DNA from: Verrucomicrobiaceae bacterium | GTDB taxonomy: Bacteria; Verrucomicrobiota; Verrucomicrobiia; Verrucomicrobiales; Akkermansiaceae | Length of the DNA: 39,358 bases | Reading direction: 5' to 3' | Assembly (NCBI GenBank): GCA_027487435.1 | Contig: JAIYDP010000001.1 | Location: 1 to 39,358, forward strand | Shown here: positions 24,893 through 34,059 of the stretch, one piece after another | Layout of the letters: each line of letters begins with the position of its first letter | Numbering within the stretch: the stretch's first letter is position 1 | The notes under the pieces: generated by a model | Seen by the model: only the letters and a program-made list of their open reading frames with translations | Databases searched by the model: none | What the model was told of the DNA's origin: nothing | Translations under genes and position numbers: made by a program

Positions 24893-27049
24893 TTAGTAAC
24901 GTTGGCCGCCGCGTTCACTGACGATTTCATCGACAATGTTGTTGGGGACTTGTTCGAAATGAGAAGGAGTCATGGAGTAGGATGCACGACCTGATGAAAG
25001 GGTGCGAACGGCGGTAGAGTAGCCGAACATCTCCTTGAGCGGAACATCGCAGCGAATCACTGCAAGTTTGCCCTTGGAATCCATATTTTTGATTTGGCCA
25101 CGGCGGCGATTGAGGTCGCCCATGACATCGCCTTGGTAATCTTCCGGTGTGCTTACTTCTACGGCCATAACTGGCTCCAAGAGGATTGGCTTAGCTTTTT
25201 TAAAGCCTTCTTTCATGGCGAAGATCGCAGCCATGGTAAAAGCGTTTTCGTTAGAATCGACATCGTGGTAGGAACCGCCGAGCACATCAACGTGAACATC
25301 GATGACAGGATACCCGGCGATGATGCCATTGGTCATCGCTTCATTGACACCCTTGAAGACGCTATTGACGTATTCTTTAGGAATCTCGCCACCGACAATT
25401 TTGTTTTCGATGGTGAGACCTTTGCCTTTTTCATTTGGGCTAACGTTGAGGCGAACATGTCCGTATTGGCCACGGCCACCAGACTGTTTCACGAGCTTGC
25501 CTTCCGCATCGGCTGGGCTGGTAATCGTTTCCCGGTATGCAATCTGTGGGGCTCCAGTGTTTGCCTCGACTTTGAACTCGCGACGGAGACGATCCACAAT
25601 GATTTCAAGGTGAAGTTCACCCATTCCAGAAATGATCGTCTGACCGGTGTCTTCGTCAGTTTTCACTTTAAAAGTAGGATCTTCTTCAGATAGACGAGCG
25701 AGTGCGAGAGCAAGTTTTTCTTGGTCCGCAACGGTGCGAGGCTCAACAGCCATCGAGATCACCGGCTCAGGGAATGTCGGGGGCTCGAGAACCACATCGT
25801 ATTTCTCTGTAGCAAGTGTGTCCCCCGTGGTAACGTTTTTGAGTCCGACCATGGCAGCGATGTCTCCAGCGTAGCAGGCATCGATGTCCTTGTGCTCATT
25901 AGCTTGAATCTGGATGAGGCGACCGACGCGCTCCGAGCGACGGGTGCGTGGGTTGTAAACCGTGTCGCCTTTTTTCACGCAACCAGAATAAACGCGGAAG
26001 AAAATGAGTTTACCGACAAATTTATCGGCCCAGAGTTTGAAGGCGAGGGAGCAGAACTTTTGGTTGTCGTCGGTATGGACCTCGATCTTACGATCTTCGT
26101 TTTCGGGGTCCATGCCGATGGCAGCAGGAATATCTAGCGGGTTAGGGAGATAATCAACAATGGCATCGAGAAGAAATTGAACACCTTTGTTTTTGAAAGC
26201 GGAACCACCAGCAACAGGCACAAGGTGATTGGCAATCGTGGCTCGGCGAAGACCAGCTTTGATTTCCTCTAGGCTGATCGGCTCCTCCATAAGGAATTTT
26301 TCACCAACTTGTTCATCGGCACTGGCTACCGCATCGACAAGTTCAGCATAAGCATCAGCAGCGATTTCTTTGAGATCTCCTTCTAGCTCGGCAATGGTGT
26401 AGGTAGAGCCAAATTTATCGTCGTCAGAATAATAAACAGCTTTTTGGTTTACTACGTCAATTTGACCGCGGAGAGAATCTTCGGAGCCAATCGGAATCAG
26501 GATACGGACGGCATTGGCTCCAAGCTTTTCCTTCACTTCATCAAAGACGTTTTGGAAATTGGCACCTGTGCGATCCATCTTGTTGACGAAAACGATGCGC
26601 GGGACCTTGTACTTGGTTGCTTGACGCCAGACCGTTTCAGACTGAGGTTGCACGCCAGCAACACCACAGAAAACAACAATGGTTCCATCGAGCACCCGCA
26701 AGGAACGCTCCACTTCAGCAGTAAAATCAACGTGACCTGGGGTATCGATGATGTTGACGCGCATTTTTTCCTCGGCGAACAACTTGGTGATACCAAGCTC
26801 CTTGCGCTGCCACCATTCGGTAGTTACGGCAGCGGAAGTGATGGTAATACCACGTTCGCGCTCTTGCTCCATCCAGTCGGTGGTAGCGGCACCGTCATGC
26901 ACCTCGCCGATCTTGTGGATCATGCCAGTGTAGAAAAGGATGCGCTCGGTAAGAGTGGTTTTGCCCGCATCAATGTGCGCACAAATGCCGATGTTCCGCG
27001 TGCGTTGCAGCGGATAAAGGCGATTTGGGCTATTGGGATTGGCGGACAT
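24893..27049 (-). CDS. fusA: Translation elongation factor G
   Basis: GTPase that drives tRNA and mRNA translocation on the ribosome and ribosome recycling with RRF. The GTP-binding motifs are complete: [12 protein letters not shown] (P loop), [10 protein letters not shown] (switch I), DTPGHVDF (G3) and NKMDRTG (G4). Domain IV (GGGEIP-type region, here [16 protein letters not shown]) and the final [19 protein letters not shown] of domain V are intact. It has 718 residues, slightly longer than E. coli EF-G, and lies between rpsG and rpsJ. Confidence 0.98.
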   Translation of the reverse strand: MSANPNSPNRLYPLQRTRNIGICAHIDAGKTTLTERILFYTGMIHKIGEVHDGAATTDWMEQERERGITITSAAVTTEWWQRKELGITKLFAEEKMRVNIIDTPGHVDFTAEVERSLRVLDGTIVVFCGVAGVQPQSETVWRQATKYKVPRIVFVNKMDRTGANFQNVFDEVKEKLGANAVRILIPIGSEDSLRGQIDVVNQKAVYYSDDDKFGSTYTIAELEGDLKEIAADAYAELVDAVASADEQVGEKFLMEEPISLEEIKAGLRRATIANHLVPVAGGSAFKNKGVQFLLDAIVDYLPNPLDIPAAIGMDPENEDRKIEVHTDDNQKFCSLAFKLWADKFVGKLIFFRVYSGCVKKGDTVYNPRTRRSERVGRLIQIQANEHKDIDACYAGDIAAMVGLKNVTTGDTLATEKYDVVLEPPTFPEPVISMAVEPRTVADQEKLALALARLSEEDPTFKVKTDEDTGQTIISGMGELHLEIIVDRLRREFKVEANTGAPQIAYRETITSPADAEGKLVKQSGGRGQYGHVRLNVSPNEKGKGLTIENKIVGGEIPKEYVNSVFKGVNEAMTNGIIAGYPVIDVHVDVLGGSYHDVDSNENAFTMAAIFAMKEGFKKAKPILLEPVMAVEVSTPEDYQGDVMGDLNRRRGQIKNMDSKGKLAVIRCDVPLKEMFGYSTAVRTLSSGRASYSMTPSHFEQVPNNIVDEIVSERGGQRY

Positions 27050-27074
27050 GAAACAAATGCTTTTTTACAGCGAA

Positions 27075-27548
27075 TTAGAAGCGGAAGTGAGCGAACGCGC
27101 GGTTAGCTTGCGCCATTTTATGAACATCGTCACGTTTGCGAACCGCATTGCCTTGATTGTTAGCAGCGTCTTTGAGTTCGTTCGCCAGAGCAACATGCAT
27201 CGGAGTGCCTTTGCGGTTACGAGCGTAGTTGATGAGCCATCTCATAGCGAGAGCCTCGGAGCGAGCAGCGGGAACTTCCAAAGGCACCTGATAAGTCGCA
27301 CCGCCGACACGACGGGACTTGACCTCAACACGTGGCTTAGCGTTCTCGATAGCACGAGTAACAACTTCGAGAGGATCGATGGTTTCAGCACCTTCGCTAG
27401 CGCGGTCGATGGCAGCATAAACAATGCGCTCAGCGAGGGCACGTTTGCCGTCGCGCATGACTTTGGAGATGAAATTACCCACGAGAGCGCTATCGTAGCG
27501 GGGATCGCGTTTTTCAGGCTTGTGGAAGACTCGTTTGCGGCGTGACAT
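27075..27548 (-). CDS. rpsG: 30S ribosomal protein S7
   Basis: Binds the 3' major domain of 16S rRNA and nucleates assembly of the head; in E. coli it represses the str operon. MSRRKRVFHKPEKRDPRYDS, VGNFISKVMRDGKRALAERI, GATYQVPLEVPAARSEALAM and KRDDVHKMAQANRAFAHFRF are diagnostic. It has 157 residues. Confidence 0.98.
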   Translation of the reverse strand: MSRRKRVFHKPEKRDPRYDSALVGNFISKVMRDGKRALAERIVYAAIDRASEGAETIDPLEVVTRAIENAKPRVEVKSRRVGGATYQVPLEVPAARSEALAMRWLINYARNRKGTPMHVALANELKDAANNQGNAVRKRDDVHKMAQANRAFAHFRF

Positions 27549-27578
27549 AATGAGAAATGGTTGATGGAGTTATAGAGA

Positions 27579-27992
27579 TTACTTCTTACCTTTGCCTTTG
27601 ACGGGAGCGGCGGGTTGGCCGGGCTTCGGACGTTTGGCACCGTATTTGGAGCGGCTTTGGCGACGTTTGTCGACGCCGAGAGTATCGAGAGCACCACGGA
27701 CAATGTGGTAGCGAACACCTGGAAGGTCTTTTACCCGACCGCCACGAACCAGAACGATGGAGTGTTCTTGGAGGTTGTGACCTTCGCCACCGATGTAGGC
27801 GATGACTTCAAATCCATTGGTGAGGCGCACCTTGGCAACTTTTCGGAGAGCGGAGTTCGGCTTTTTCGGTGTGCGTGTCATCACCTGCAAGCATACGCCA
27901 CGGCGAGCCGGGCAGTTGGCGAGAGCGGGCGACTTGGACTTGTCGATGGGGGTTTTACGCCCTTTGCGAACTAGTTGGTTGATGGTCGGCAT
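27579..27992 (-). CDS. rpsL: 30S ribosomal protein S12
   Basis: Decoding-centre protein. [20 protein letters not shown] and [18 protein letters not shown] are diagnostic; the Lys of TPKKPNSA, whose change gives streptomycin resistance in other bacteria, is the wild-type residue, as is the Lys of [10 protein letters not shown]. It has 137 residues, with a C-terminal extension of about 13 ([13 protein letters not shown]). It is the first gene of the long ribosomal operon. Confidence 0.98.
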   Translation of the reverse strand: MPTINQLVRKGRKTPIDKSKSPALANCPARRGVCLQVMTRTPKKPNSALRKVAKVRLTNGFEVIAYIGGEGHNLQEHSIVLVRGGRVKDLPGVRYHIVRGALDTLGVDKRRQSRSKYGAKRPKPGQPAAPVKGKGKK

Positions 27993-28013
27993 GAGATTCC
28001 TGCGTTGTAGTTA

Positions 28014-28384
28014 GAGGTGTCTGCTATTAGAGACAAATCCGCCAAGCCGCGAAATTCTTCGCAGGAGCCTGTTTTCCGGAGATGCGCCCGATAGCAAAAG
28101 TGAGATAAAGCGCGGCGTTTGGCGAGTGAAACCAGCGGCGGATGCGCGATGTGGGGCGCGAATTCTAGTTATGAATCTTATTCGCGCAAGCACTAATTTG
28201 ATTTTTTTTGATTTTTTTTCGCATGTTGCTGTTTTTGGGGCTGATTTTTTGTGGTTCTTCAGGTTTTCGGCGGTAATTGGGATAGGTTTTCCTAATTTTT
28301 TTATGAGTGATTTCCTTGATGCCATCTAGGTTTCTCGGCTGAGCGTAGAGAATTTTATCATTCCTTATGGAAATTGGATGAAAC
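28014..28384. other. Divergent intergenic region between rpsL and sufS
   Basis: This 371-bp gap should hold promoters for both directions. On the minus side a promoter with an A-tract element is visible (28162-28220). The plus side is T-rich (runs at 28199-28221 and 28242-28248) with no convincing -35/-10 pair before the cysteine desulfurase gene. A minus-strand frame of 104 codons lies across it (28011-28325) but has no recognisable content and is Lys-rich only because of the T tracts. Confidence 0.6.
28162..28220 (-). promoter_or_regulatory. Probable main promoter of the str-S10-spc operon with UP-like A tract
   Basis: On the minus strand TTGCGC (28189-28184) is followed after 16 bp by TAGAAT (28167-28162), a sigma-70-like pair. 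Immediately upstream of the -35 hexamer lie two phased A8 tracts (28202-28219), as in UP elements of ribosomal promoters. Transcription would start near 28155, giving a leader of about 160 nt before rpsL. The pair is weak on its own; the A tracts and position support it. Confidence 0.5.
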
Positions 28385-29611
28385 TTGGGCAAGATTGTGC
28401 GGGTGATCGACATATCTGCTATTCGAAATGATTTTCCTCTGCTATCGCGCTCTTTTGATGGTGTACCGTTGATCTATTTGGACAACGCAGCGACGACACA
28501 AAAGCCGCACGCCGTGCTTAACGCATCCCGCCACTACTATGAAACGATCAATTCCAACATTCATCGTGGCACGCATCGGCTCGCACGCGAGGCTACCGAT
28601 GCGTATGAGGCTGCACGGGAAATCGTTGCTAGTTATATAGGTGCACCAGATTCGCGTTCGGTCATTTTCACTTCAGGCGCGACCGATTCCTTGAATTTAG
28701 CCGCCCAAACGTTATCGAGCCTCTTGAGCGAAGGCGATGAGGTGCTCATTTCTGCGTTGGAGCATCACTCAAATATCGTTCCTTGGCAATGGGCCTGCGA
28801 GCGAACAGGCGCGGTGCTACGGATCATTCCGTGCGATGAATCTGGCATGTTGCCATCTTCACTATCGCCCCACTTGACGGAGAAAACGAAAATCATTGCG
28901 CTCACATGGATTTCCAATGCGTTTGGAACCGTAAATCCAGTAAGTCGATATACGGCGGAGGCGAAACACCATGGCGTTACTGTGGTGATTGATGCCTCGC
29001 AAGCGGCGCCACATTTGTCGATAAACGTTGCCGAGATGGGCTGTGATATGATTGCTTTTTCAGGTCATAAAATGTATGCGCCCACCGGTATCGGCATTCT
29101 GTGGGGGAAATACGAACTGTTAGCGGCACTGCCTCCGTATCGTGGTGGTGGCGAGATGATCAAGGAGGTAACTTTTGAAGAAACGACGTTTAATGAACCG
29201 CCGTTCCGCTTTGAAGCGGGCACCCCGAACATTGAGGGGGCTATCGCGCTTGGTGCGGCCTGTGATTACTTGTGCAGTATTGGATTGGATCGCATCAAAG
29301 CTCATGAAACATCGTTGATCCGCGCGGCGGAAGCTGAATTGGCAAAAATAGCTGGCATACGATTGTTTGGTCCGGCGGATCGATGTGGCGCACTATCCTT
29401 TGCGATCGAGGGCGTGCATGCTTATGATTTGGGCACTTTTTTGGATCAAATGGGAGTCGCCGTGCGAACGGGGCATCATTGCTGCCAACCCTTGATGCAT
29501 CGTTTCGGGATTACCGGAACCACCCGGGCATCGTTTGCTATGTACAACACTCACGACGAAGTAGTTCGCTTCGGCGAGTGCATGCGCCGAGCGGTGAATC
29601 TGCTGCGCTAG
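28385..29611 (+). CDS. sufS: SufS-type cysteine desulfurase
   Basis: PLP enzyme that takes sulfur from cysteine as a persulfide for iron-sulfur cluster assembly. Class V aminotransferase fold of about 408 residues: YLDNAATTQKP near the N-terminus, HHSNIVPW, DASQAAPH, the PLP lysine in SFSGHKMYAPTGIG, and the active-site Cys in RTGHHCCQPLM (about residue 366), the group II (SufS) pattern. The furthest start is TTG 28385; GTG codons at 28397 and 28403 are equally good and closer to the family start, and no Shine-Dalgarno decides. No sufB, sufC, sufD or sufE lies beside it, so it stands alone here. Confidence 0.92.
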   Translation: MGKIVRVIDISAIRNDFPLLSRSFDGVPLIYLDNAATTQKPHAVLNASRHYYETINSNIHRGTHRLAREATDAYEAAREIVASYIGAPDSRSVIFTSGATDSLNLAAQTLSSLLSEGDEVLISALEHHSNIVPWQWACERTGAVLRIIPCDESGMLPSSLSPHLTEKTKIIALTWISNAFGTVNPVSRYTAEAKHHGVTVVIDASQAAPHLSINVAEMGCDMIAFSGHKMYAPTGIGILWGKYELLAALPPYRGGGEMIKEVTFEETTFNEPPFRFEAGTPNIEGAIALGAACDYLCSIGLDRIKAHETSLIRAAEAELAKIAGIRLFGPADRCGALSFAIEGVHAYDLGTFLDQMGVAVRTGHHCCQPLMHRFGITGTTRASFAMYNTHDEVVRFGECMRRAVNLLR

Positions 29612-29686
29612 TGGCGCCGATCTTTTTTTTCGTGAAATTCATCGAATCATTTGACAAACAACGTCAGACGCAAGATAGATTTCTTG

Positions 29687-30307
29687 ATGAAAAAAATCTT
29701 ATCCTTTTTGCTCATGCCGTTTCTCGCATGCTGTGAACCAGAAAAAAATTCTACCCAAGAAAAAACCATGGAAACTCCGACAAAAATTCCTGAAGGCGCG
29801 CAAAAAATCACCCTCGGAGCAGGTTGTTTTTGGTGCGTTGAAGCAGCATACTCTCAACTCGATGGCGTTTACTCCGCGACCTCCGGGTATATGGGTGGCA
29901 CTGTCGCAAATCCCACCTACGAGCAAATATGCACAAAGACCACGGGGCATGCAGAAGTTGTTCAAGTCGTGTTTGACCCGAAAAAAATTACCGCAGAACG
30001 AGTCCTCGCATGGTTCTGGGATCTGCATGACCCCACAACGTTGAATCGTCAAGGCGCTGATGAGGGACCGCAGTATCGATCCGCGATTTTTTTCCATGAT
30101 GATGAGCAGAAGAAAGTCGCCGAAGCATCTAAGACTGCCGCCCAAGCCAACTTCAAGGACCCGATCGTTACCGAGATCACCAAGGCTGGCACGTTTTACG
30201 CTGCGGAAAAATATCACCAAGATTACTACAATCAAAATAAGTCGAAAAACCCGTATTGTAAGTATGTCATCGAGCCAAAATTGAAAAAGCTCAAGCTGGA
30301 TCATTGA
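29687..30307 (+). CDS. msrA: Peptide methionine (S)-S-oxide reductase, probable exported lipoprotein
   Basis: Reduces methionine-S-sulfoxide in damaged proteins. The catalytic motif is [12 protein letters not shown] (Cys 47 and Cys 50), followed by [20 protein letters not shown] with the usual [13 protein letters not shown], and YHQDYYNQN; a further Cys at 191 (NPYCKYV) can resolve the disulfide. I chose ATG 29687 rather than the upstream 29651 because it gives a short lipoprotein-type signal ([20 protein letters not shown]). The lipobox is imperfect (FLAC or LACC). The enzyme would then act outside the cytoplasm. It is 35 bp from dapL and probably co-transcribed. Confidence 0.93.
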   Translation: MKKILSFLLMPFLACCEPEKNSTQEKTMETPTKIPEGAQKITLGAGCFWCVEAAYSQLDGVYSATSGYMGGTVANPTYEQICTKTTGHAEVVQVVFDPKKITAERVLAWFWDLHDPTTLNRQGADEGPQYRSAIFFHDDEQKKVAEASKTAAQANFKDPIVTEITKAGTFYAAEKYHQDYYNQNKSKNPYCKYVIEPKLKKLKLDH

Positions 30308-30341
30308 CAATGTGGCCGCTCGAATCTATCTCGGGCGCGTC

Positions 30342-31574
30342 ATGGCATTCATCAACGAAAACTTTCTCAAACTCAAAGCTGGTTATCTTTTCCCTGAAAT
30401 CTCCCGCCGAGTCACAGCATTTCAACAGCAAAACGTAGAAAAAGCCGCACGCTTGATCCGATGCGGTATTGGCGATGTCACCGAGGCCCTGCCGGAGGCT
30501 GCGATCAAGGCCATGCACGAGGGCGTCGATGAATTGGCAGATCGAGCCTCCTTCAAAGGTTACGGCCCCGAGCAAGGTTACGCATTTTTGCGCGAAGCTG
30601 TAGCGACAAACGCCTATGCCAATCTCAACATCAGTGCGGATGAAATTTTTATCTCCGATGGTTCAAAGTGCGACACGGGCAACATTTTGGACATTTTCGG
30701 CAAGGGCAATCGCATCGCCATCACCGATCCCGTTTACCCTGTCTATGTCGATACCAACGTCATGGCTGGCAATACCGGCGATGCGGACACCAACGGCGCG
30801 TATGAGGGCCTAGTCTATTTGAAATGCGATGCCTCAAATGGCTTTGTCGCCCCGCCACCAGCGGAAAAAGTGGACCTAGTTTACTTGTGCTTCCCAAACA
30901 ATCCCACCGGCGCGGTGGCCACCAGAGAACAACTCCAAGCGTGGGTGGACTACGCGATCGCCAACGATACGGTGATTTTGTTCGACTCGGCCTACGAGGC
31001 ATTTGTGCAAGATCCAAACGTGCCGCGTTCGATTTATGAAATTGCAGGCGCCCACCAATGCGCTCTCGAATTTCGCTCCTTTTCCAAACACGGTGGATTC
31101 ACCGGCGTGCGTTGCGCCTACACCGTAGTGCCGAAAACCGTTACCGCGGCCACGCAAGATGGGCAACGCATCGCGCTGCATCAGCTCTGGTCGCGCCGAC
31201 ACAGCACCAAGTTCAATGGAGCATCCTATCCCGTGCAGAAAGCCGCTGCAGCGTTGTTTTCCGCAGAAGGTAAGGTGCAAGTCGCCGCATTGATCGAGCA
31301 CTACATGGGCAACGCGGCATTATTGCGCGACGCGTGCAGCGCTGTGGGGCTAGAGGTTTTTGGCGGCATCAATGCTCCCTACGTCTGGGTCGGCTGCCCC
31401 GAGGGCAAAACGTCATGGGAAATGTTTGACCTGATGCTCCATGAAGCCCAAGTCGTGATCACTCCCGGCTCAGGATTCGGTGCTGCGGGCGAAGGATGGT
31501 TCCGCATTTCCGCGTTCAATTCACGCGCCAATGTCGAGGAAGTCTGCCGTAGGATTACCACCTTGCTCGGCTAA
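30342..31574 (+). CDS. dapL: LL-diaminopimelate aminotransferase
   Basis: PLP-dependent aminotransferase that makes LL-diaminopimelate directly from tetrahydrodipicolinate in lysine and peptidoglycan synthesis, bypassing the DapD/C/E steps. It is 410 residues from ATG 30342 ([20 protein letters not shown]); an upstream GTG at 30312 adds 10 residues without family similarity. The family signature is [47 protein letters not shown] and the PLP lysine in [20 protein letters not shown]. This route is known from plants, Chlamydiae and Verrucomicrobiota, so it supports the taxonomic guess. Confidence 0.96.
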   Translation: MAFINENFLKLKAGYLFPEISRRVTAFQQQNVEKAARLIRCGIGDVTEALPEAAIKAMHEGVDELADRASFKGYGPEQGYAFLREAVATNAYANLNISADEIFISDGSKCDTGNILDIFGKGNRIAITDPVYPVYVDTNVMAGNTGDADTNGAYEGLVYLKCDASNGFVAPPPAEKVDLVYLCFPNNPTGAVATREQLQAWVDYAIANDTVILFDSAYEAFVQDPNVPRSIYEIAGAHQCALEFRSFSKHGGFTGVRCAYTVVPKTVTAATQDGQRIALHQLWSRRHSTKFNGASYPVQKAAAALFSAEGKVQVAALIEHYMGNAALLRDACSAVGLEVFGGINAPYVWVGCPEGKTSWEMFDLMLHEAQVVITPGSGFGAAGEGWFRISAFNSRANVEEVCRRITTLLG

Positions 31575-31627
31575 ATTTCTCGCATTTCCTCCATGACGTG
31601 GCTCTTTTCCCCGAAACGTTCGCACGC

Positions 31628-32071
31628 TTAGAACTTCCCGTTGCCTATGTCTATCAGCAGTTGGTGCGGCAGTTCCACATCGCCCGTCTTGCATCGCTTG
31701 TTCACGATCGGGCGCAATTTCATCGCACCCATACCTGTTAGCATGATCCTCGCGTCCATCAGCCCAAGACCTACCGGCTCATCCTCGACTTTTAATGCCT
31801 TCATCGACTCTTCCAAGCGCTCCCTAGAGGAGTAAATCGGCACAAAACGCCCGTTGCTCTTCGGTGTCTCCATTTCCAGAAACGGATTCGGCATTCCATC
31901 CGATATGGTCATCGTTTGGCCATCGTGTTCTGGCACCATCTTCGTCATAAACCACAGCTCCCCCTTGATCAGCGCCCTGATGAATGACAACTTCGTCTTG
32001 TTATCCGAGACCTTCCCCAGCTCCATGATCGCCAAATCCAGCTCATTCATCGGTATTTCTTCAGCTTCCAT
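31628..32071 (-). CDS. SseB-like N-terminal domain protein
   Basis: A 147-residue protein from ATG 32071 (MEAEEIPMNELDLAIMELGK); a later ATG at 32050 is also possible. The pattern ELDLAIMELGKVSDNKTKLS, LIKGELWFMTK, NPFLEMETPKSNGRFVPIYS with SRERLEESMKAL resembles the SseB N-terminal domain, found in proteins of unclear role named after a Salmonella protein. No signal peptide or membrane segment is present, so it should be cytoplasmic. It is convergent with dapL and divergent from the unknown gene at 32212, with 140 bp between starts. Family assignment is tentative. Confidence 0.6.
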   Translation of the reverse strand: MEAEEIPMNELDLAIMELGKVSDNKTKLSFIRALIKGELWFMTKMVPEHDGQTMTISDGMPNPFLEMETPKSNGRFVPIYSSRERLEESMKALKVEDEPVGLGLMDARIMLTGMGAMKLRPIVNKRCKTGDVELPHQLLIDIGNGKF

Positions 32072-32211
32072 GCGCCGCCCATAGCAGATGCCCCGTGCGA
32101 TTGTCAATGCCCCACATCCGCATTTTTGCCAAAACCAAAAAAATTTCGTCCCACCTGCACCCCGAGAAATTTCTTGTCACAAGCCGTGCCAACTGCTTGC
32201 CTCTTCGAGCT

Positions 32212-32952
32212 ATGTTGCGCTATCGCGGATACAATTGGGCGCTGGTCCACGGCGAGTCATGCATCGAGGTTCATCTCACTCCCACCAGCGGTGCGAAACG
32301 CAAGCCCCTCTGGAGCCTGACTCTCCACTACGTCGCCGTAGGCCCCGAGTGGCGGCGCTGCGGCAAATGTGATCGCCCGCACTTTACTCTCGAAGTCACG
32401 GACTTCCATGTTCCGCCGGGCGACTGGCAAAATCTCTCTGATGTGGACTTCTGGAATGACGCGGAGTTCGGCAAACGTTTCGGTGCTGATGATTACCGCA
32501 GCCCCGGCTATCTCAATTTTTACTTTCAGAGCTCCTCTCGCGATGAAAGCGAGAAGCATAGTGCCGTATTGTGCCCTTTCCATTGGCGCGTAGTCCAGAG
32601 GGACGGGGCACTCATCACCATCGAGCTCGCCGCTGATACCGATCCACAAGGCACATTCCCGCAGGTCTTAGAAACCGTCTCCGCCATCCCAGGACAAGCC
32701 GCTGAAACAGATTACTCCACCATAGATCATGAAATCTACCTGATAGAAACCCTTCCCTTCGGTATCGTTACCGTCCCAGTCCCACGCAACGCGCCAGACG
32801 CTTATACCTATGCCGAGGAACATGCCCGCCGCCAGTTCAAGACCCCCCATGCATCCCACATGACACTCAACGATTACCAAGACTGCACCTACGAGGACAT
32901 GCGCAACGATCTCTACGTGGAACTCCACTACTTCGGCTACCATAGCACCTGA
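32212..32952 (+). CDS. Unknown protein, first of a tandem related pair
   Basis: A 246-residue protein from ATG 32212 (MLRYRGYNWALVHGESCIEV); the frame runs 39 codons further upstream, but that part overlaps the divergent promoter region. No family recognised. It is predicted cytoplasmic and beta-rich, with a CxxC (RRCGKCDRPHF) that might bind a metal. Segments LWSLTLHYV, FTLEV..DWQNL and a FYFQSSSRDESEKHSAVLCP block occur in the same order as in the next gene, so the two appear to be diverged duplicates. The second lies 31 bp downstream on the same strand. The C-terminal half has a Tyr- and His-rich stretch of unknown role. Confidence 0.7.
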   Translation: MLRYRGYNWALVHGESCIEVHLTPTSGAKRKPLWSLTLHYVAVGPEWRRCGKCDRPHFTLEVTDFHVPPGDWQNLSDVDFWNDAEFGKRFGADDYRSPGYLNFYFQSSSRDESEKHSAVLCPFHWRVVQRDGALITIELAADTDPQGTFPQVLETVSAIPGQAAETDYSTIDHEIYLIETLPFGIVTVPVPRNAPDAYTYAEEHARRQFKTPHASHMTLNDYQDCTYEDMRNDLYVELHYFGYHST

Positions 32953-32983
32953 ATACCCCCTTTATCCCTAAACCTCACACCTC

Positions 32984-33754
32984 ATGGCTTGGATCGAATG
33001 GCACGGCAAAGTCCTCCCCACCTCTGACCAACTAGCGAAAATCAAATGCTCTATCCAAGCACCGAACTCGCCCGCACGCCAGCAATGCTGGAGCCTCAGC
33101 TTGAGACACACCGTCCGCACACCCGAGGCCAACAAGCCCAAGGGCTTCGTGCTCAGCCTAGCCATAGACATCGGAAACCTCGGCTTCCAACTCACTGATT
33201 GGCAGCACCTCGGCAGGCAAACCATCATTGCCACACCCGATTGGCACGAACGCACAGAAAGCATCGACCCGTACGGCAACTTCGAAAGCACCTGGCTCTA
33301 CGTTGATCTCACACAACACGACCCCGACAGCAACCAGTACCTCCAGAGCGAATGGATGGCCGACTACTACCGCATCACCCTAAGCCCCTCCGCCGATAAT
33401 CTCTTCCCCTGCGAGATCGATGCCTGGCTCATGCGCAGCGAAGACTTCCACACCGGTGCCCCTCTCAGCGGAGAGGAAATCCGCCTCATCCCCACCGGCC
33501 CGCCCAACCTCCGCATCCTTGGGCTTGCTCGCTTCGACTCCGCCCGCCTCACCTTCCAGTCCCACAACGCCGACCCCGAAGCCATCGCCCGCCGCCGCCT
33601 TGCGGAAACCATCGCCCTCCACAAACCCGGCACATTTTCCATCAAATGGTGGGCCGAGACCGAGCGCCGCTCCAAAAAGCGCGAACTCCCTCCCCCACCA
33701 AGCGAGCTGCGCCGAGTGGACGTCACCTTCCGCCTACTACAGGGCGACGATTAG
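32984..33754 (+). CDS. Unknown protein, second of a tandem related pair
   Basis: A 256-residue protein of no family I recognise. CWSLSLRHTVRTP, FVLSLAIDIGNLGFQL then TDWQHLGRQTI, and YYRITLSPSADNLFPCEIDA line up in order with segments of the gene before it. The C-terminus is more basic (AIARRRLAETIALHKPGTFS, KRELPPPPSELRR). It has no signal peptide. A short inverted repeat overlaps its stop codon. The pair may act together, but nothing in sequence or neighbours gives a function. Confidence 0.7.
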   Translation: MAWIEWHGKVLPTSDQLAKIKCSIQAPNSPARQQCWSLSLRHTVRTPEANKPKGFVLSLAIDIGNLGFQLTDWQHLGRQTIIATPDWHERTESIDPYGNFESTWLYVDLTQHDPDSNQYLQSEWMADYYRITLSPSADNLFPCEIDAWLMRSEDFHTGAPLSGEEIRLIPTGPPNLRILGLARFDSARLTFQSHNADPEAIARRRLAETIALHKPGTFSIKWWAETERRSKKRELPPPPSELRRVDVTFRLLQGDD

Positions 33755-33790
33755 GAAAGATTTCTCCCTCTGTCACAGAAGAAATCTTCC
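33754..33790. other. Inverted repeat at the end of the tandem pair
   Basis: GGAAAGATTTCT (33754-33765) and AGAAATCTTCC (33780-33790) form an 11-bp stem with one bulge around a 14-nt loop, overlapping the stop codon. A C run rather than a T run follows, so it is not a typical intrinsic terminator; it may stabilise the 3' end of the mRNA. Confidence 0.45.
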
Positions 33791-33924
33791 CCCCCCGCGT
33801 CAACGAACTCGCCGAGGAATTCGCCAACCTCGATACTGGCGAAAACGCCGCCACCACCCTCAGCGAAATGCTCCGCATTCTCGACGAGGAGGGCATCGAC
33901 CAAGCCCTCGCCTACCCGGCATGA
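33757..33924 (+). pseudogene. Possible gene remnant without a start codon
   Basis: The frame ending at 33924 reads ISPSVTEEIFPPRVNELAEE then FANLDTGENAATTLSEMLRI and ends LDEEGIDQALAYPA. Composition and predicted helices look protein-like, but no ATG, GTG or TTG stands at a sensible place: the in-frame ATG at 33646 lies inside the preceding gene and the only internal ATG leaves 20 codons. It may be the surviving end of a third member of this locus or of another gene. No family is recognised. Confidence 0.3.
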
Positions 33925-33926
33925 AG

Positions 33927-33980
33927 CGTTCCGTTGGGACGGAAGGTATGCGATGATGAATCGTCCCGTTGGGACGGAAG
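33927..33980. repeat. Two REP-like dyads spaced 35 bp apart
   Basis: CGTTCCGTTGGGACGGAAG (33927-33945) and CGTCCCGTTGGGACGGAAG (33962-33980) differ at one base, and each folds as a short stem around GTT (CGTCCC-GTT-GGGACG). The separation of 35 bp with a 16-bp spacer resembles paired REP elements. They mark the start of the long intergenic region before the 324-residue protein. Confidence 0.65.
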
Positions 33981-34059
33981 AGGGGTGGGTTTGCGCCATC
34001 AATAAGGCTGGGATCGAGTGATGCCGTGCTGCAATCATTATGGGCAAGGGTATGACCTG

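Noticed and set aside
28011..28325. Minus-strand 104-codon frame upstream of rpsL
   Set aside because: Low-complexity Lys-rich translation of T tracts, overlapping the promoter and leader of the ribosomal operon.
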